Shown in pieces: positions 1 through 6,718 of a stretch of 16,471 nt of DNA. The first letter of the stretch is position 1. The number at the start of each line of letters is the position of its first letter. The translations under genes and the position numbers were made by a program. The stretch covers positions 1-16,471 of the forward strand of contig JAWOIO010000122.1 in assembly GCA_046484625.1 (NCBI GenBank), in the 5' to 3' direction. Origin of the DNA: DASUAO01 sp046484625. GTDB lineage: Bacteria > Actinomycetota > Acidimicrobiia > IMCC26256 > PALSA-555. The notes beneath the pieces were generated by a model. The model saw nothing but the letters and a program-made list of their open reading frames with translations, was not told the origin of the DNA and did no database searches.

Positions 1-17
1 CGCGTCGCCGGAATCAT
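1..17 (-). CDS. leuD: Start of leuD (3-isopropylmalate dehydratase small subunit), partial
   Basis: The leuC stop codon (TGA, complement of 14-16) overlaps an ATG (complement of 15-17) in the arrangement ATGA. The ATG opens a frame reading M-I-P-A-T before the window ends. In bacteria the small subunit LeuD normally follows LeuC directly, often with this 4-base overlap, so this is inferred to be leuD. Only five codons are visible, so the identity rests on context and not on protein sequence. Confidence 0.5.
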
Positions 18-1411
18 GCGAGATCCTCGGGCGTGGCGAAGGTGCCGGCGATCGCGGTGGCCGCGGCCACCGCGGGGGAGACGAGGTGGGTGCGGCCGCC
101 CTTGCCCTGGCGTCCCTCGAAGTTGCGGTTCGAGGTCGACGCGCAGCGCTCCTTCGCCTCGAGCTTGTCGGGGTTCATCGCCAGACACATCGAGCATCCG
201 GCTTCACGCCACTCGAAGCCCGCGTCCACGAAGATCCGGTCGAGGCCCTCGGCCTCCGCCTCCGCCTTCACCTTCATCGAGCCGGGGACCACGAGCGCGC
301 GCATGCCGTCGCGCGTGTGCCGACCGCGGGCGACGTCGGCGGCGGCACGCAGGTCTTCGATCCTCCCGTTCGTGCACGAGCCGATGAACACCGTGTCGAC
401 CGGGATCTCCCGCATCGGCGTGCCGGCCTTCAGGCCCATGTACCGCAATGCGTGTGCCGCCGACTCCCGTTGGCTGGGGTCCGGGAACGACGACGGGTCC
501 GGGACCATGTCGTCGATGGTGATGGTCTGGGCCGGGTTCGTGCCCCAGCTCACCGACGGGCGGATCGATGCGGCGTCGATCTCGACCTCGGTCGCGAACC
601 CCACACCGTCGTCGGTGACGAGCGAGCGCCAGTCGTCGAGGGCGGCCTCCCACGCCTTCCCCGACGGCGCGAAGGGACGTCCCTCGAGGTAGGCGAACGT
701 CGTGTCGTCGGGGGCGACCATCCCGGCCCGGGCGCCCGCCTCGATCGACATGTTGCAGACCGTCATCCGTCCCTCCATCGAGAGGGCGCGGATCGCCGAG
801 CCGCGGTACTCGATGATCGAGCCGATCCCGCCGCCGGTGCCGATGCGGGCGATGATCGTGAGCACGACGTCCTTCGCCGTGACCCCGGCACCGAGGTCTC
901 CCTCGACGGTGACGGCCATCGTCGCCGGACGGGCCTGGGGGAGCGTCTGGGTGGCGAGCACGTGCTCGACCTCGCTCGTACCGATCCCGAACGCCAGCGC
1001 GCCGAACGCACCGTGCGTGGAGGTGTGGCTGTCGCCGCAGACGATGGTCATCCCCGGCAGGGTGAGGCCCTGCTCGGGCCCGATGACGTGGACGATGCCT
1101 TGGCCCGGCTCACCCATGCGGGCGAGCCGGATCCCGTGCTCGTCGCAGTTCCGGGAGAGCGCCTCCATCTGCTTCGCCGACACGGGGTCGGCGATCGGCT
1201 GATCGATCGCCGTCGTCGGCACGTTGTGGTCCATCGTCGCCACGGTGAGGTCAGGACGGCGGACGCCGCGCCCGTGCAGGCGGAGGCCGTCGAAGGCCTG
1301 TGGCGAGGTCACCTCGTGGACGAGGTGGAGGTCGATGTAGAGGAGGTCGGGCTCGCCGTCGGCGCGTCGCACCACATGGCGTTCCCAGACCTTGTCGGAG
1401 AGCGTCTGCAC
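14..1411 (-). CDS. leuC: 3-isopropylmalate dehydratase large subunit
   Basis: LeuC is the aconitase-family large subunit that isomerises 2-isopropylmalate to 3-isopropylmalate. With LeuD it also acts on citramalate-derived intermediates. The protein is 465 residues, the usual family length. The N-terminus SDKVWERHVV is typical. The [4Fe-4S] cysteines are C346 (in FIGSCTNGR), C406 and C409 (in GCSMC). Other landmarks are GDSHTSTHGAFGALAFGIGTSEVEHVLATQ near 126-155 as separate conserved pieces and NRNFEGRQG near 428-436. The start is GTG. A CAGACT hexamer lies exactly six bases upstream, so a leaderless transcript is possible. It lies 54 bp after greA on the same strand and overlaps the presumed leuD, so greA-leuC-leuD may be co-transcribed. 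LeuB is encoded nearby on the opposite strand. No defects were seen. Confidence 0.97.
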   Translation of the reverse strand: MQTLSDKVWERHVVRRADGEPDLLYIDLHLVHEVTSPQAFDGLRLHGRGVRRPDLTVATMDHNVPTTAIDQPIADPVSAKQMEALSRNCDEHGIRLARMGEPGQGIVHVIGPEQGLTLPGMTIVCGDSHTSTHGAFGALAFGIGTSEVEHVLATQTLPQARPATMAVTVEGDLGAGVTAKDVVLTIIARIGTGGGIGSIIEYRGSAIRALSMEGRMTVCNMSIEAGARAGMVAPDDTTFAYLEGRPFAPSGKAWEAALDDWRSLVTDDGVGFATEVEIDAASIRPSVSWGTNPAQTITIDDMVPDPSSFPDPSQRESAAHALRYMGLKAGTPMREIPVDTVFIGSCTNGRIEDLRAAADVARGRHTRDGMRALVVPGSMKVKAEAEAEGLDRIFVDAGFEWREAGCSMCLAMNPDKLEAKERCASTSNRNFEGRQGKGGRTHLVSPAVAAATAIAGTFATPEDLA

Positions 1412-1465
1412 CCGACGAGTCTGACACGGCGAGTCCCGCGCCGAGCCAGCGAGAAGCGGGCTCGG

Positions 1466-1939
1466 TCAGTCGTCGACGTCGCGGACGGCGACGACCTCCA
1501 CCGAGAAGGTCTTCTTCGGGCCCTCGAACTCGACGACATCACCGGGCCCGCGCCCGATGAGCACTTTGCCGAGTGGTGACGAGGCCGAGAGCACGTCGTG
1601 GACGTCGTGGCGCTCCTCGATCGAGCCGACGAGGTACTGCATCGTCTCGTCGTCGTCGACCATCCGGTTCTCGACGATCTTCCCGGGCGCGACGATGTCG
1701 GCCGACGACGACGCGACGATGACCGCATTCCGGAGCATCTGCTGGAGGTGGCGGATGCGAGCTTCGTTGTGCCCCTGCTCGTTCTTGGCTGCGTCGAAGT
1801 CGGCGTTCTCGCGGATGTCGCCGTGCTCCCGCGCTCGCTCGATCCACTCGGAGATCTCACGCCGACGAGGGCCGGAGCGGCGCTCGAGCTCCTCGCTCAG
1901 CCGCTGGTGAGCATCTTCGGAAAGGTGCACCTCGTCCAT
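1466..1939 (-). CDS. greA: Transcript cleavage factor GreA
   Basis: GreA binds stalled RNA polymerase through the secondary channel and stimulates cleavage of backtracked RNA. The protein is 157 residues, matching the family. The N-terminal coiled coil is clear: LSEELERR near 14-21, then AREHGDIRENADFDAAKNEQ near 36-55. The two acidic tip residues are D41 and E44, the same positions as in E. coli GreA. The C-terminal FKBP-like domain shows SPLGKVLIGRGPGDVVEF. The ATG start sits six bases after a TACCAT hexamer, so translation may be leaderless; no good Shine-Dalgarno is present. It diverges from the permease gene at 2022 and lies upstream of leuC. The pairing with leuC looks positional and not functional. 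Confidence 0.93.
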   Translation of the reverse strand: MDEVHLSEDAHQRLSEELERRSGPRRREISEWIERAREHGDIRENADFDAAKNEQGHNEARIRHLQQMLRNAVIVASSSADIVAPGKIVENRMVDDDETMQYLVGSIEERHDVHDVLSASSPLGKVLIGRGPGDVVEFEGPKKTFSVEVVAVRDVDD

Positions 1940-1945
1940 CGCCTC

Positions 1946-1951
1946 ATGGTA
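1946..1951 (-). promoter_or_regulatory. Candidate -10 box for greA (leaderless)
   Basis: On the minus strand the hexamer TACCAT is followed by six bases and then the greA ATG. This puts the expected transcription start on or next to the A of the start codon. No convincing -35 box was found at the usual spacing. This is a candidate only. Confidence 0.35.
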
Positions 1952-2021
1952 CCGACGTGACCGGGCAAGGCCGATCCCTGTCGGCAGCCCCAGACGCGGC
2001 CGACCGACTAGGAAGACGCCG

Positions 2022-2867
2022 ATGGTCTTCAGCCTGGCGCTCGCCGCCGCCCTCTCCTACGGCGCGGGTGACTTCCTCGGGGCGATCGCGACCACGCGGA
2101 CCAAGAGCGCCTTGCCCGTGGTCGCGACGTCGTCCCTCGCCGGGGTGGTCCTCCTGCTCGTCGTCGCCCCCTGGTCCGCCGCCGCGCCGACGAGCGCCGA
2201 CTTCGCGTGGGGGGCCGCCGGTGGCATCGCCGGAGGTGTGGGGGTCGCGCTCTTCTACCGGGGTCTGGCCGCGGGTGTGATGAGCGTCGTCGCACCGGTG
2301 GCGGCCGTGACCGGTGCCGTCGTCCCGGTCGCCGCCGGACTGATCATGGGAGAGCGGCCGAGCGCGGTCGCGCTGACGGGCGTGGGTCTCGCGATCGGAG
2401 CCGTGGCGCTGCTCGCGGTCGAAGCACCGGGGACCCGGGAGGTCGTGATCGGGAGCCGTCGTCACGCGTTGCTCCTCGCGCTCGGCGCGGGCGCCGGGTT
2501 CGGGGTGTTCTTCGTGCTGCTCGACCGCACGGGCGACGATGCGGGACTCTGGCCGCTCGTCGCGTCGCGCTCGGTGACGCTCCTCCTCGCGGTAGCGGCA
2601 GCCGTGGCGATCGGCCAGGCCGTGGTGCCCGTCCGGGGCGCGCGTCGGCTCTCGCTCGGGACCGGCCTGTTCGACATGATCGCGAACGCCTGCTTCCTGA
2701 TCGCCAACCGGAGTGGGCTCCTGGCGCTCGTCGCCGTCATCACGTCGCTGTACCCGGCGAGCACCATCGCCCTCGCCCAGGTGTTCCTCGGTGAGCGCCT
2801 CGCCCCGCACCAGCTGGTCGGGGTGGGGGTGGCGGTCGCCGCGGTCGTGCTCATCGCCGTGGGCTGA
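2022..2867 (+). CDS. EamA/DMT-superfamily permease
   Basis: This 281-residue protein is almost entirely hydrophobic and reads as about ten membrane helices in two similar halves, the layout of drug/metabolite transporters of the EamA type. Typical features are the N-terminal Ala/Gly-rich helix with SYGAGDF, the end-of-half segments AGLIMGERPSAVALTGVGLA (about 104-123) and AQVFLGERLAPHQLVGVGVA (about 251-270), where GER and the following helix mark the family repeat. Substrate cannot be told from sequence; members export amino acids, metabolites or drugs. The ATG is preceded by AGGAAG at 2010-2015 with good spacing. It is followed by the leader of the leuB operon, so it is probably a separate unit. 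Proximity to branched-chain amino-acid genes suggests, but does not show, amino-acid export. Confidence 0.85.
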   Translation: MVFSLALAAALSYGAGDFLGAIATTRTKSALPVVATSSLAGVVLLLVVAPWSAAAPTSADFAWGAAGGIAGGVGVALFYRGLAAGVMSVVAPVAAVTGAVVPVAAGLIMGERPSAVALTGVGLAIGAVALLAVEAPGTREVVIGSRRHALLLALGAGAGFGVFFVLLDRTGDDAGLWPLVASRSVTLLLAVAAAVAIGQAVVPVRGARRLSLGTGLFDMIANACFLIANRSGLLALVAVITSLYPASTIALAQVFLGERLAPHQLVGVGVAVAAVVLIAVG

Positions 2868-2926
2868 GCGGTGCGTCGGGCCGGCGGCGGGCCTCGACGC
2901 AGAGCCCCGAGTGGGGGACAAGGGGT

Positions 2927-2955
2927 TTGACCGCGCCCGCGCGGCCTGCGACACT
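2927..2955 (+). promoter_or_regulatory. Candidate promoter of the leuB-ilvE-cimA operon
   Basis: TTGACC at 2927-2932 is followed by a 17-base spacer and GACACT at 2950-2955. The -35 box is strong and the -10 box is weak but of actinobacterial type. The expected transcription start is near 2962, only about three bases before the leader-peptide ATG at 2965, so the leader may be translated from a nearly leaderless mRNA. This is inferred from sequence only. Confidence 0.5.
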
Positions 2956-2964
2956 GGGCGGACC

Positions 2965-2997
2965 ATGACGCACCCCACCATCGTCGTCATTTCGTAG
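2965..2997 (+). CDS. Leader peptide MTHPTIVVIS of the branched-chain amino-acid operon
   Basis: A ten-codon open frame, M-T-H-P-T-I-V-V-I-S and TAG, lies between a promoter-like sequence and a strong terminator hairpin upstream of leuB. Codons 6 to 9 are ATC GTC GTC ATT, so Ile-Val-Val-Ile in a row. This is the layout of ribosome-mediated attenuators such as ilv and leu leaders: a ribosome slowed by lack of Ile or Val tRNA would change folding of the RNA behind the stop codon. No Leu codon is present. There is no strong Shine-Dalgarno (only GGGCGG upstream). Control is inferred from the codon run plus the hairpins at 3002-3017 and 3028-3053. Confidence 0.75.
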   Translation: MTHPTIVVIS

Positions 2998-3001
2998 CGG
3001 G

Positions 3002-3017
3002 CGCCGGACCACCGGCG
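3002..3017 (+). promoter_or_regulatory. Leader hairpin 1 (anti-antiterminator) of the attenuator
   Basis: A perfect six-pair stem CGCCGG (3002-3007) / CCGGCG (3012-3017) closes an ACCA loop, five bases after the leader stop codon. The bases CCACCG at 3009-3014, in its loop and 3' arm, can pair instead with CGGTGG at 3039-3044 in the terminator. A ribosome stalled on the Ile/Val codons would cover the 5' arm and free this segment, preventing terminator formation. The pairing is seen in sequence; the switching is inference. Confidence 0.6.
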
Positions 3018-3027
3018 TTCGCCCTCG

Positions 3028-3053
3028 ACCGTCCACTTCGGTGGGCGGTTTTT
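3028..3053 (+). terminator. Intrinsic terminator of the attenuator before leuB
   Basis: The stem CCGTCCAC / GTGGGCGG (3029-3036 and 3041-3048, one T-G wobble) closes a TTCG tetraloop and is followed directly by TTTTT (3049-3053). An A-T pair (3028, 3049) can extend it. In this GC-rich window a T run is rare, so the signal is strong. It lies 52 bp before the leuB start and after a leader peptide, so it is best read as a regulated attenuator and not as the end of the permease gene. Confidence 0.8.
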
Positions 3054-3105
3054 CGTTGTCCGGACCTCTTCACCAGCTCGTCAGCACAGGGAGCCAGCAG
3101 CACAC

Positions 3106-4104
3106 GTGGGACATCGCATCGGCATCATCGGCGGCGACGGGATCGGCCCCGAGGTCGTCTTCGAGGCCCTCAAGGTCATCGACGCGGCCGGGGTGAAGTA
3201 CACGCCGGTGTCGTTCGACCTCAGCGGCGCGCGCTACCTCCGAGACGGGGAGATCCTCCCCGACGCCGACCTCGAGGCGTTGCGGAAGTGCGACGCGATC
3301 CTGCTCGGCGCGGTCGGCACCCCCGACGTCCCGCCCGGGGTGATCGAACGCGGCCTCCTGCTGCGACTGCGGTTCGAGCTGGATCTGTACGCGAACGTCC
3401 GCCCGTTCGCGGCCGGTCCGAGCGCCCTGAACGACGGTGTCGACATGGTGGTGGTGCGCGAGAACACCGAAGGCACGTATGCGGGCGAAGGCGGGTTCCT
3501 CCGGAAGGGCACGGCCCACGAGGTCGCGACCCAGGGCTCGGTCAACACCCGTCGCGGCGTCGAGCGGTGCATCCGGTTCGCGTTCGAGCTCGCCGGGAAG
3601 CGCACCCGCTCCCACGTCACCCTCGTCCACAAGACGAACGTGCTCACCTTCGCCGGCGACCTGTGGGAGCGTGCGTTCCACGAGGTCGCCGCCGACCACC
3701 CCGAGGTCGAGACCGCGTACAACCACGTCGACGCGGCATGCATCTACTTCGTGCAAGACCCCGCGCGCTACGACGTGATCGTCACCGACAACCTCTTCGG
3801 CGACATCCTCACCGACCTCGGGGGCGCCGTCGCCGGCGGGATAGGCCGCGCAGCCTCCGGCAACCTCAACCCGGATCGGACCGGGCCGTCGCTGTTCGAG
3901 CCCGTCCACGGCTCCGCGCCCGACATCGCCGGGACGGGGACGGCGGATCCGCGCGCGGCGATCATCTCGGCCGCGATGATGTTGGAGTTCCTCGGGGAGG
4001 AAGCGGCCGCGGTACGAGTACGTGATGCCCTCGCCGGGTGCGACGACCTCGTCGGGACGACGAGCGACCTCGGGGACGCGATCGCCGATCGCGTGCAGGA
4101 CTAG
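3106..4104 (+). CDS. leuB: 3-isopropylmalate dehydrogenase
   Basis: LeuB oxidises and decarboxylates 3-isopropylmalate with NAD, and beta-methylmalate in the citramalate route to isoleucine. The 332 residues match the actinobacterial form (about 335-350). Landmarks are the N-terminal IGIIGGDGIGPEV, substrate-binding arginines around R87-R99 (LRLRFELDLYANVRP), VVVRENTEGTYAG (116-127), catalytic Lys176 in VHKTNVL, metal-binding Asp209, Asp233 and Asp237 in NHVDA and DNLFGDILTDLGG, and the dinucleotide loop EPVHGSAPDIAG (265-276). The only fitting start is GTG at 3106, with AGGGAG at 3088-3093, a rather long 12-base spacing. It is the first structural gene after the attenuator and is followed by ilvE after 9 bp. 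A relative such as tartrate or isocitrate dehydrogenase is less likely given the context. Confidence 0.95.
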   Translation: MGHRIGIIGGDGIGPEVVFEALKVIDAAGVKYTPVSFDLSGARYLRDGEILPDADLEALRKCDAILLGAVGTPDVPPGVIERGLLLRLRFELDLYANVRPFAAGPSALNDGVDMVVVRENTEGTYAGEGGFLRKGTAHEVATQGSVNTRRGVERCIRFAFELAGKRTRSHVTLVHKTNVLTFAGDLWERAFHEVAADHPEVETAYNHVDAACIYFVQDPARYDVIVTDNLFGDILTDLGGAVAGGIGRAASGNLNPDRTGPSLFEPVHGSAPDIAGTGTADPRAAIISAAMMLEFLGEEAAAVRVRDALAGCDDLVGTTSDLGDAIADRVQD

Positions 4105-4113
4105 GAGCCAAGG

Positions 4114-5034
4114 ATGCCGATCGAGAAGACCGACAAGATCTGGATGGACGGGGAGCTCGTCGCGTGGGACGAGGCGAAGGTCCATGTCCTGACCCACACG
4201 CTCCACTACGGCTCCGGCGTCTTCGAGGGGATCCGCGCCTACGCGACCGATCGCGGGCCCGCGGTGTTCCGGCTCACCGAGCACATGCGGCGGCTCCACG
4301 ACTCGGCGAGCCTCCTGATGATGGACATCCCGTACTCGGTGGAGGAGCTCGTGGAGGCCACGAAGGAGACGATCCGGGTCAACCGCGTCGACTCCTGCTA
4401 CATCCGGCCGATCGCGTTCCTCGGCTACGGCGAGATGGGTCTCAACCCGCTGCCCTCCCCCGTGCAGGTGTCGATCGCGGTCTGGCCGTGGGGCACCTAC
4501 CTCGGCGACGAGGGCGTGAAGCACGGCGTCCGGATGAAGATCTCCACGTGGCGGCGGATGGACCCGAACATCAACCCGGTCGCGGCGAAGGGGACCGGCG
4601 TCTACATCAACTCGAGCCTTGCCAAGGTCGAGGCGCTCAAGGGCGGCTACGACGAGGCGATCCTGCTCAACATGGCGGGCACCGTGTCGGAGGCCACCGG
4701 TGAGAACGTGTTCGTCGTCAAGAACGGCGTGCTCCTCACCCCTCCGTTGTCGGCCGGCGCGCTGGAGGGCCTCACGCGCGACACCGTGATGACCATCGCG
4801 CGCGACCTCGGCTACGACGTGCGCGAGCAGACGCTCCTGCGGACGGACCTCTACCTCGCCGACGAGGCCTTCCTCTGCGGGACCGCCGCCGAGGTCGTGC
4901 CCATCCGCTCCGTCGACGACCGCGAGATCGGCGAGCCAGGTGAGATCACGCGCAAGGTCCAGGAGACCTACTTCGCGATCGTGCACGGTCAGGTCGAGAA
5001 GTACGCCGACTGGCTCGAGTACGCCAGTGGCTAG
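4114..5034 (+). CDS. ilvE: Branched-chain amino-acid aminotransferase
   Basis: IlvE is a PLP fold-type IV transaminase that makes Ile, Val and Leu from their 2-oxo acids using glutamate. The protein is 306 residues, the usual length of the short bacterial type. The N-terminus shows IWMDGELVAWDEAKVHVL and HYGSGVFEGIRAY (31-43). The PLP lysine is K159 in NPVAAKGTG, the same position region as in E. coli. The C-terminal half has SEATGENVFVV, EGLTRDTV and FLCGTAAEVVPI. The ATG has AGGAG at 4103-4107 with six-base spacing, overlapping the leuB stop. It ends inside the first codons of cimA, so translation is likely coupled. Other class IV enzymes (D-amino-acid transaminase, aminodeoxychorismate lyase) are shorter and fit less well. 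Confidence 0.95.
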   Translation: MPIEKTDKIWMDGELVAWDEAKVHVLTHTLHYGSGVFEGIRAYATDRGPAVFRLTEHMRRLHDSASLLMMDIPYSVEELVEATKETIRVNRVDSCYIRPIAFLGYGEMGLNPLPSPVQVSIAVWPWGTYLGDEGVKHGVRMKISTWRRMDPNINPVAAKGTGVYINSSLAKVEALKGGYDEAILLNMAGTVSEATGENVFVVKNGVLLTPPLSAGALEGLTRDTVMTIARDLGYDVREQTLLRTDLYLADEAFLCGTAAEVVPIRSVDDREIGEPGEITRKVQETYFAIVHGQVEKYADWLEYASG

Positions 5035-6715
5035 GGGCGGCGACCGAGCGGAGCGAGGGAGCTCGCAGGAGCAGCGAGCGGCCGCGGGCGGGGTATCCCC
5101 GCCCGTAGCGAGCGCGACCAGAAGAAAGGTCGAGATCTACGACACGACGCTGCGCGACGGCGCGCAGCTGGAGGGGATCTCGCTGACGGTCGACGACAAG
5201 CTGCGGATCGCGGAGCAGCTCGACTGGCTCGGAGTCGACTACATCGAGGCGGGCTGGCCGGGCTCGAACCCCAAGGACGACGAGGTGTTCCGCCGGGCGG
5301 TCACCGAGCTCGACCTGAGGTCGAGCAGGCTCGTCGCGTTCGGATCGACTCGCCGAGTGAAGGGCAAGGTCGACTCCGACGACACCTTGCGGCACCTGGT
5401 CGATGCCGGCGCGCCTGCCGCGTGCATCGTGGGGAAGTGCTGGGACTACCACGTCACCGAGGCGCTGGGTACGACCCTCGACGAAGGGGTCTCGATGGTC
5501 GCGGACTCGGTCGAGTTCCTCACCGGTCAGGGCCTGGAAGTCCTGTTCGACGCCGAGCACCTCTTCGACGGCTACGCGCGGAACCCCGAGTTCTCGTTGC
5601 GGGTGCTCGAGGCGGCAGCCGAGCGGGGCGCGTCCCGGCTCGTGCTGTGCGACACCAACGGCGGGACGCTGCCCGACGAGGTCGAGCGCATCGTCGGCGA
5701 GATCGTGGCCTACTTCCGGGGCGACGTAGGCGTGGGCGTGCACCTCCACGACGATGCCGGCACGGGCGTGGCCAACGCGCTCGCAGGGGTGCGGGCCGGC
5801 GCGATGCAGGTCCAGGGGACGATCAACGGGTACGGCGAGCGGACCGGGAACTGCAACCTCACGACGATCATCCCGAACCTCTCGTTGAAGATGGGCATCG
5901 AGACGATCCCGGCCGACCGCATGGAGCGCCTCACACCGGTCGCGCACCACGTCGCCGAGCTCGTGAACATGGCCCTGAACCCGCAGGCGCCGTACGTCGG
6001 TGAGTCGGCGTTCGCCCACAAGGCGGGTCTCCACACGAGCGCGATCTCGAAGCGCCCCGACGCCTACGAGCACGTCGTGCCCAACTCGGTGGGGAATGGC
6101 ACCCGGTTCGTCGTGTCCGAGCTCGCCGGAAAGTCCACGATCCTGCTCAAGGCCGAGGAGCTCGGGCTCGAGATCGACGGCCCTCAGGTGAGCGAGGTCG
6201 TCGACACGCTGAAGCGCATGGAGCACGAGGGCTACCACTTCGCGGTCGCGGACGCGTCGCTCGAGCTGCTCATGCGCCGGGCGACGGGGTGGGAGCAGCC
6301 GTGGTTCCGCGTCGAGTCGTTCCGAGTGATCACCGATGATCTCCGAGGCGGCGACGCGACCGTCCGGGTCGGCGTCAGCACCGAGGCGACGATCAAGGTC
6401 CACGCGAGCGGCGAGCGTCTCGTCGCCACCGCGGAGGGCAACGGACCTGTGAACGCGCTCGACACCGCGCTGCGGCGGGCGCTCGGCGACCGGTGCCCCG
6501 GACTCGAGGCGGTGCACCTCACCGACTACAAGGTTCGGGTGCTCGACACCCAGAAGGGGACCGGCGCCGTCACCCGGGTCCTCATCGACAGCACCAACGG
6601 CGACCGGACGTGGACCACGATCGGTGTCAGCGAGAACATCATCGAAGCCTCGTGGCAGGCCCTCTACGACTCGCTCGTGTTCGGGCTCCTCCACAGCGCA
6701 CGCGAAGGAGCCTGA
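5027..6715 (+). CDS. cimA: (R)-citramalate synthase with an unusual N-terminal extension
   Basis: CimA condenses pyruvate and acetyl-CoA to citramalate, the entry to threonine-independent isoleucine synthesis. The catalytic barrel starts with KVEIYDTTLRDGAQLEGISL (34-53), whose Arg43 and Asp44 are catalytic and metal ligands. HLHDD (239-243) and NGYGERTGNCNL (267-278) supply the other metal ligands. The C-terminal part (about 440-562) is the LeuA-type regulatory domain, for example STNGDRTWTTIGVSENIIEA in part. The start VEIYDTTLRDGAQLEG marks the citramalate group and not isopropylmalate synthase. No ATG, GTG or TTG lies between the GTG at 5027 and the conserved domain, so about 33 low-complexity residues, encoded by a palindromic element, appear to be added. 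The GTG overlaps ilvE by 8 bp; the Shine-Dalgarno is weak. Confidence 0.92.
   Translation: MARGGDRAERGSSQEQRAAAGGVSPPVASATRRKVEIYDTTLRDGAQLEGISLTVDDKLRIAEQLDWLGVDYIEAGWPGSNPKDDEVFRRAVTELDLRSSRLVAFGSTRRVKGKVDSDDTLRHLVDAGAPAACIVGKCWDYHVTEALGTTLDEGVSMVADSVEFLTGQGLEVLFDAEHLFDGYARNPEFSLRVLEAAAERGASRLVLCDTNGGTLPDEVERIVGEIVAYFRGDVGVGVHLHDDAGTGVANALAGVRAGAMQVQGTINGYGERTGNCNLTTIIPNLSLKMGIETIPADRMERLTPVAHHVAELVNMALNPQAPYVGESAFAHKAGLHTSAISKRPDAYEHVVPNSVGNGTRFVVSELAGKSTILLKAEELGLEIDGPQVSEVVDTLKRMEHEGYHFAVADASLELLMRRATGWEQPWFRVESFRVITDDLRGGDATVRVGVSTEATIKVHASGERLVATAEGNGPVNALDTALRRALGDRCPGLEAVHLTDYKVRVLDTQKGTGAVTRVLIDSTNGDRTWTTIGVSENIIEASWQALYDSLVFGLLHSAREGA
5046..5114. repeat. Palindromic GC element with flanking GCGAGCG heptamers, inside the cimA 5' end
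   Basis: A perfect nine-pair inverted repeat, CGGGCGGGG (5085-5093) / CCCCGCCCG (5097-5105), has a TAT loop. GCGAGCG occurs on both sides (5074-5080 and 5108-5114), and a related GAGCGGAGCGAG lies at 5046-5057. It looks like a small dispersed intergenic palindrome that has landed between ilvE and cimA while staying in frame. Whether other copies exist in the genome cannot be told from this window. Confidence 0.6.
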
Positions 6716-6718
6716 ACC

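Noticed and set aside
86..1579. Long plus-strand open frame opposite leuC and greA
   Set aside because: It is the antisense shadow of a well-conserved leuC in GC-rich DNA; the translation is Arg/Asp/Val-rich without any recognisable motif.
2962..3060. T-box or other riboswitch before leuB
   Set aside because: The leader is only about 90 bases, lacks a recognisable T-box sequence, and is better explained by the Ile/Val leader peptide with competing hairpins.
3070..4986. Long minus-strand open frame opposite leuB and ilvE
   Set aside because: Same GC-driven effect; both plus-strand genes have full family motifs and ribosome sites.
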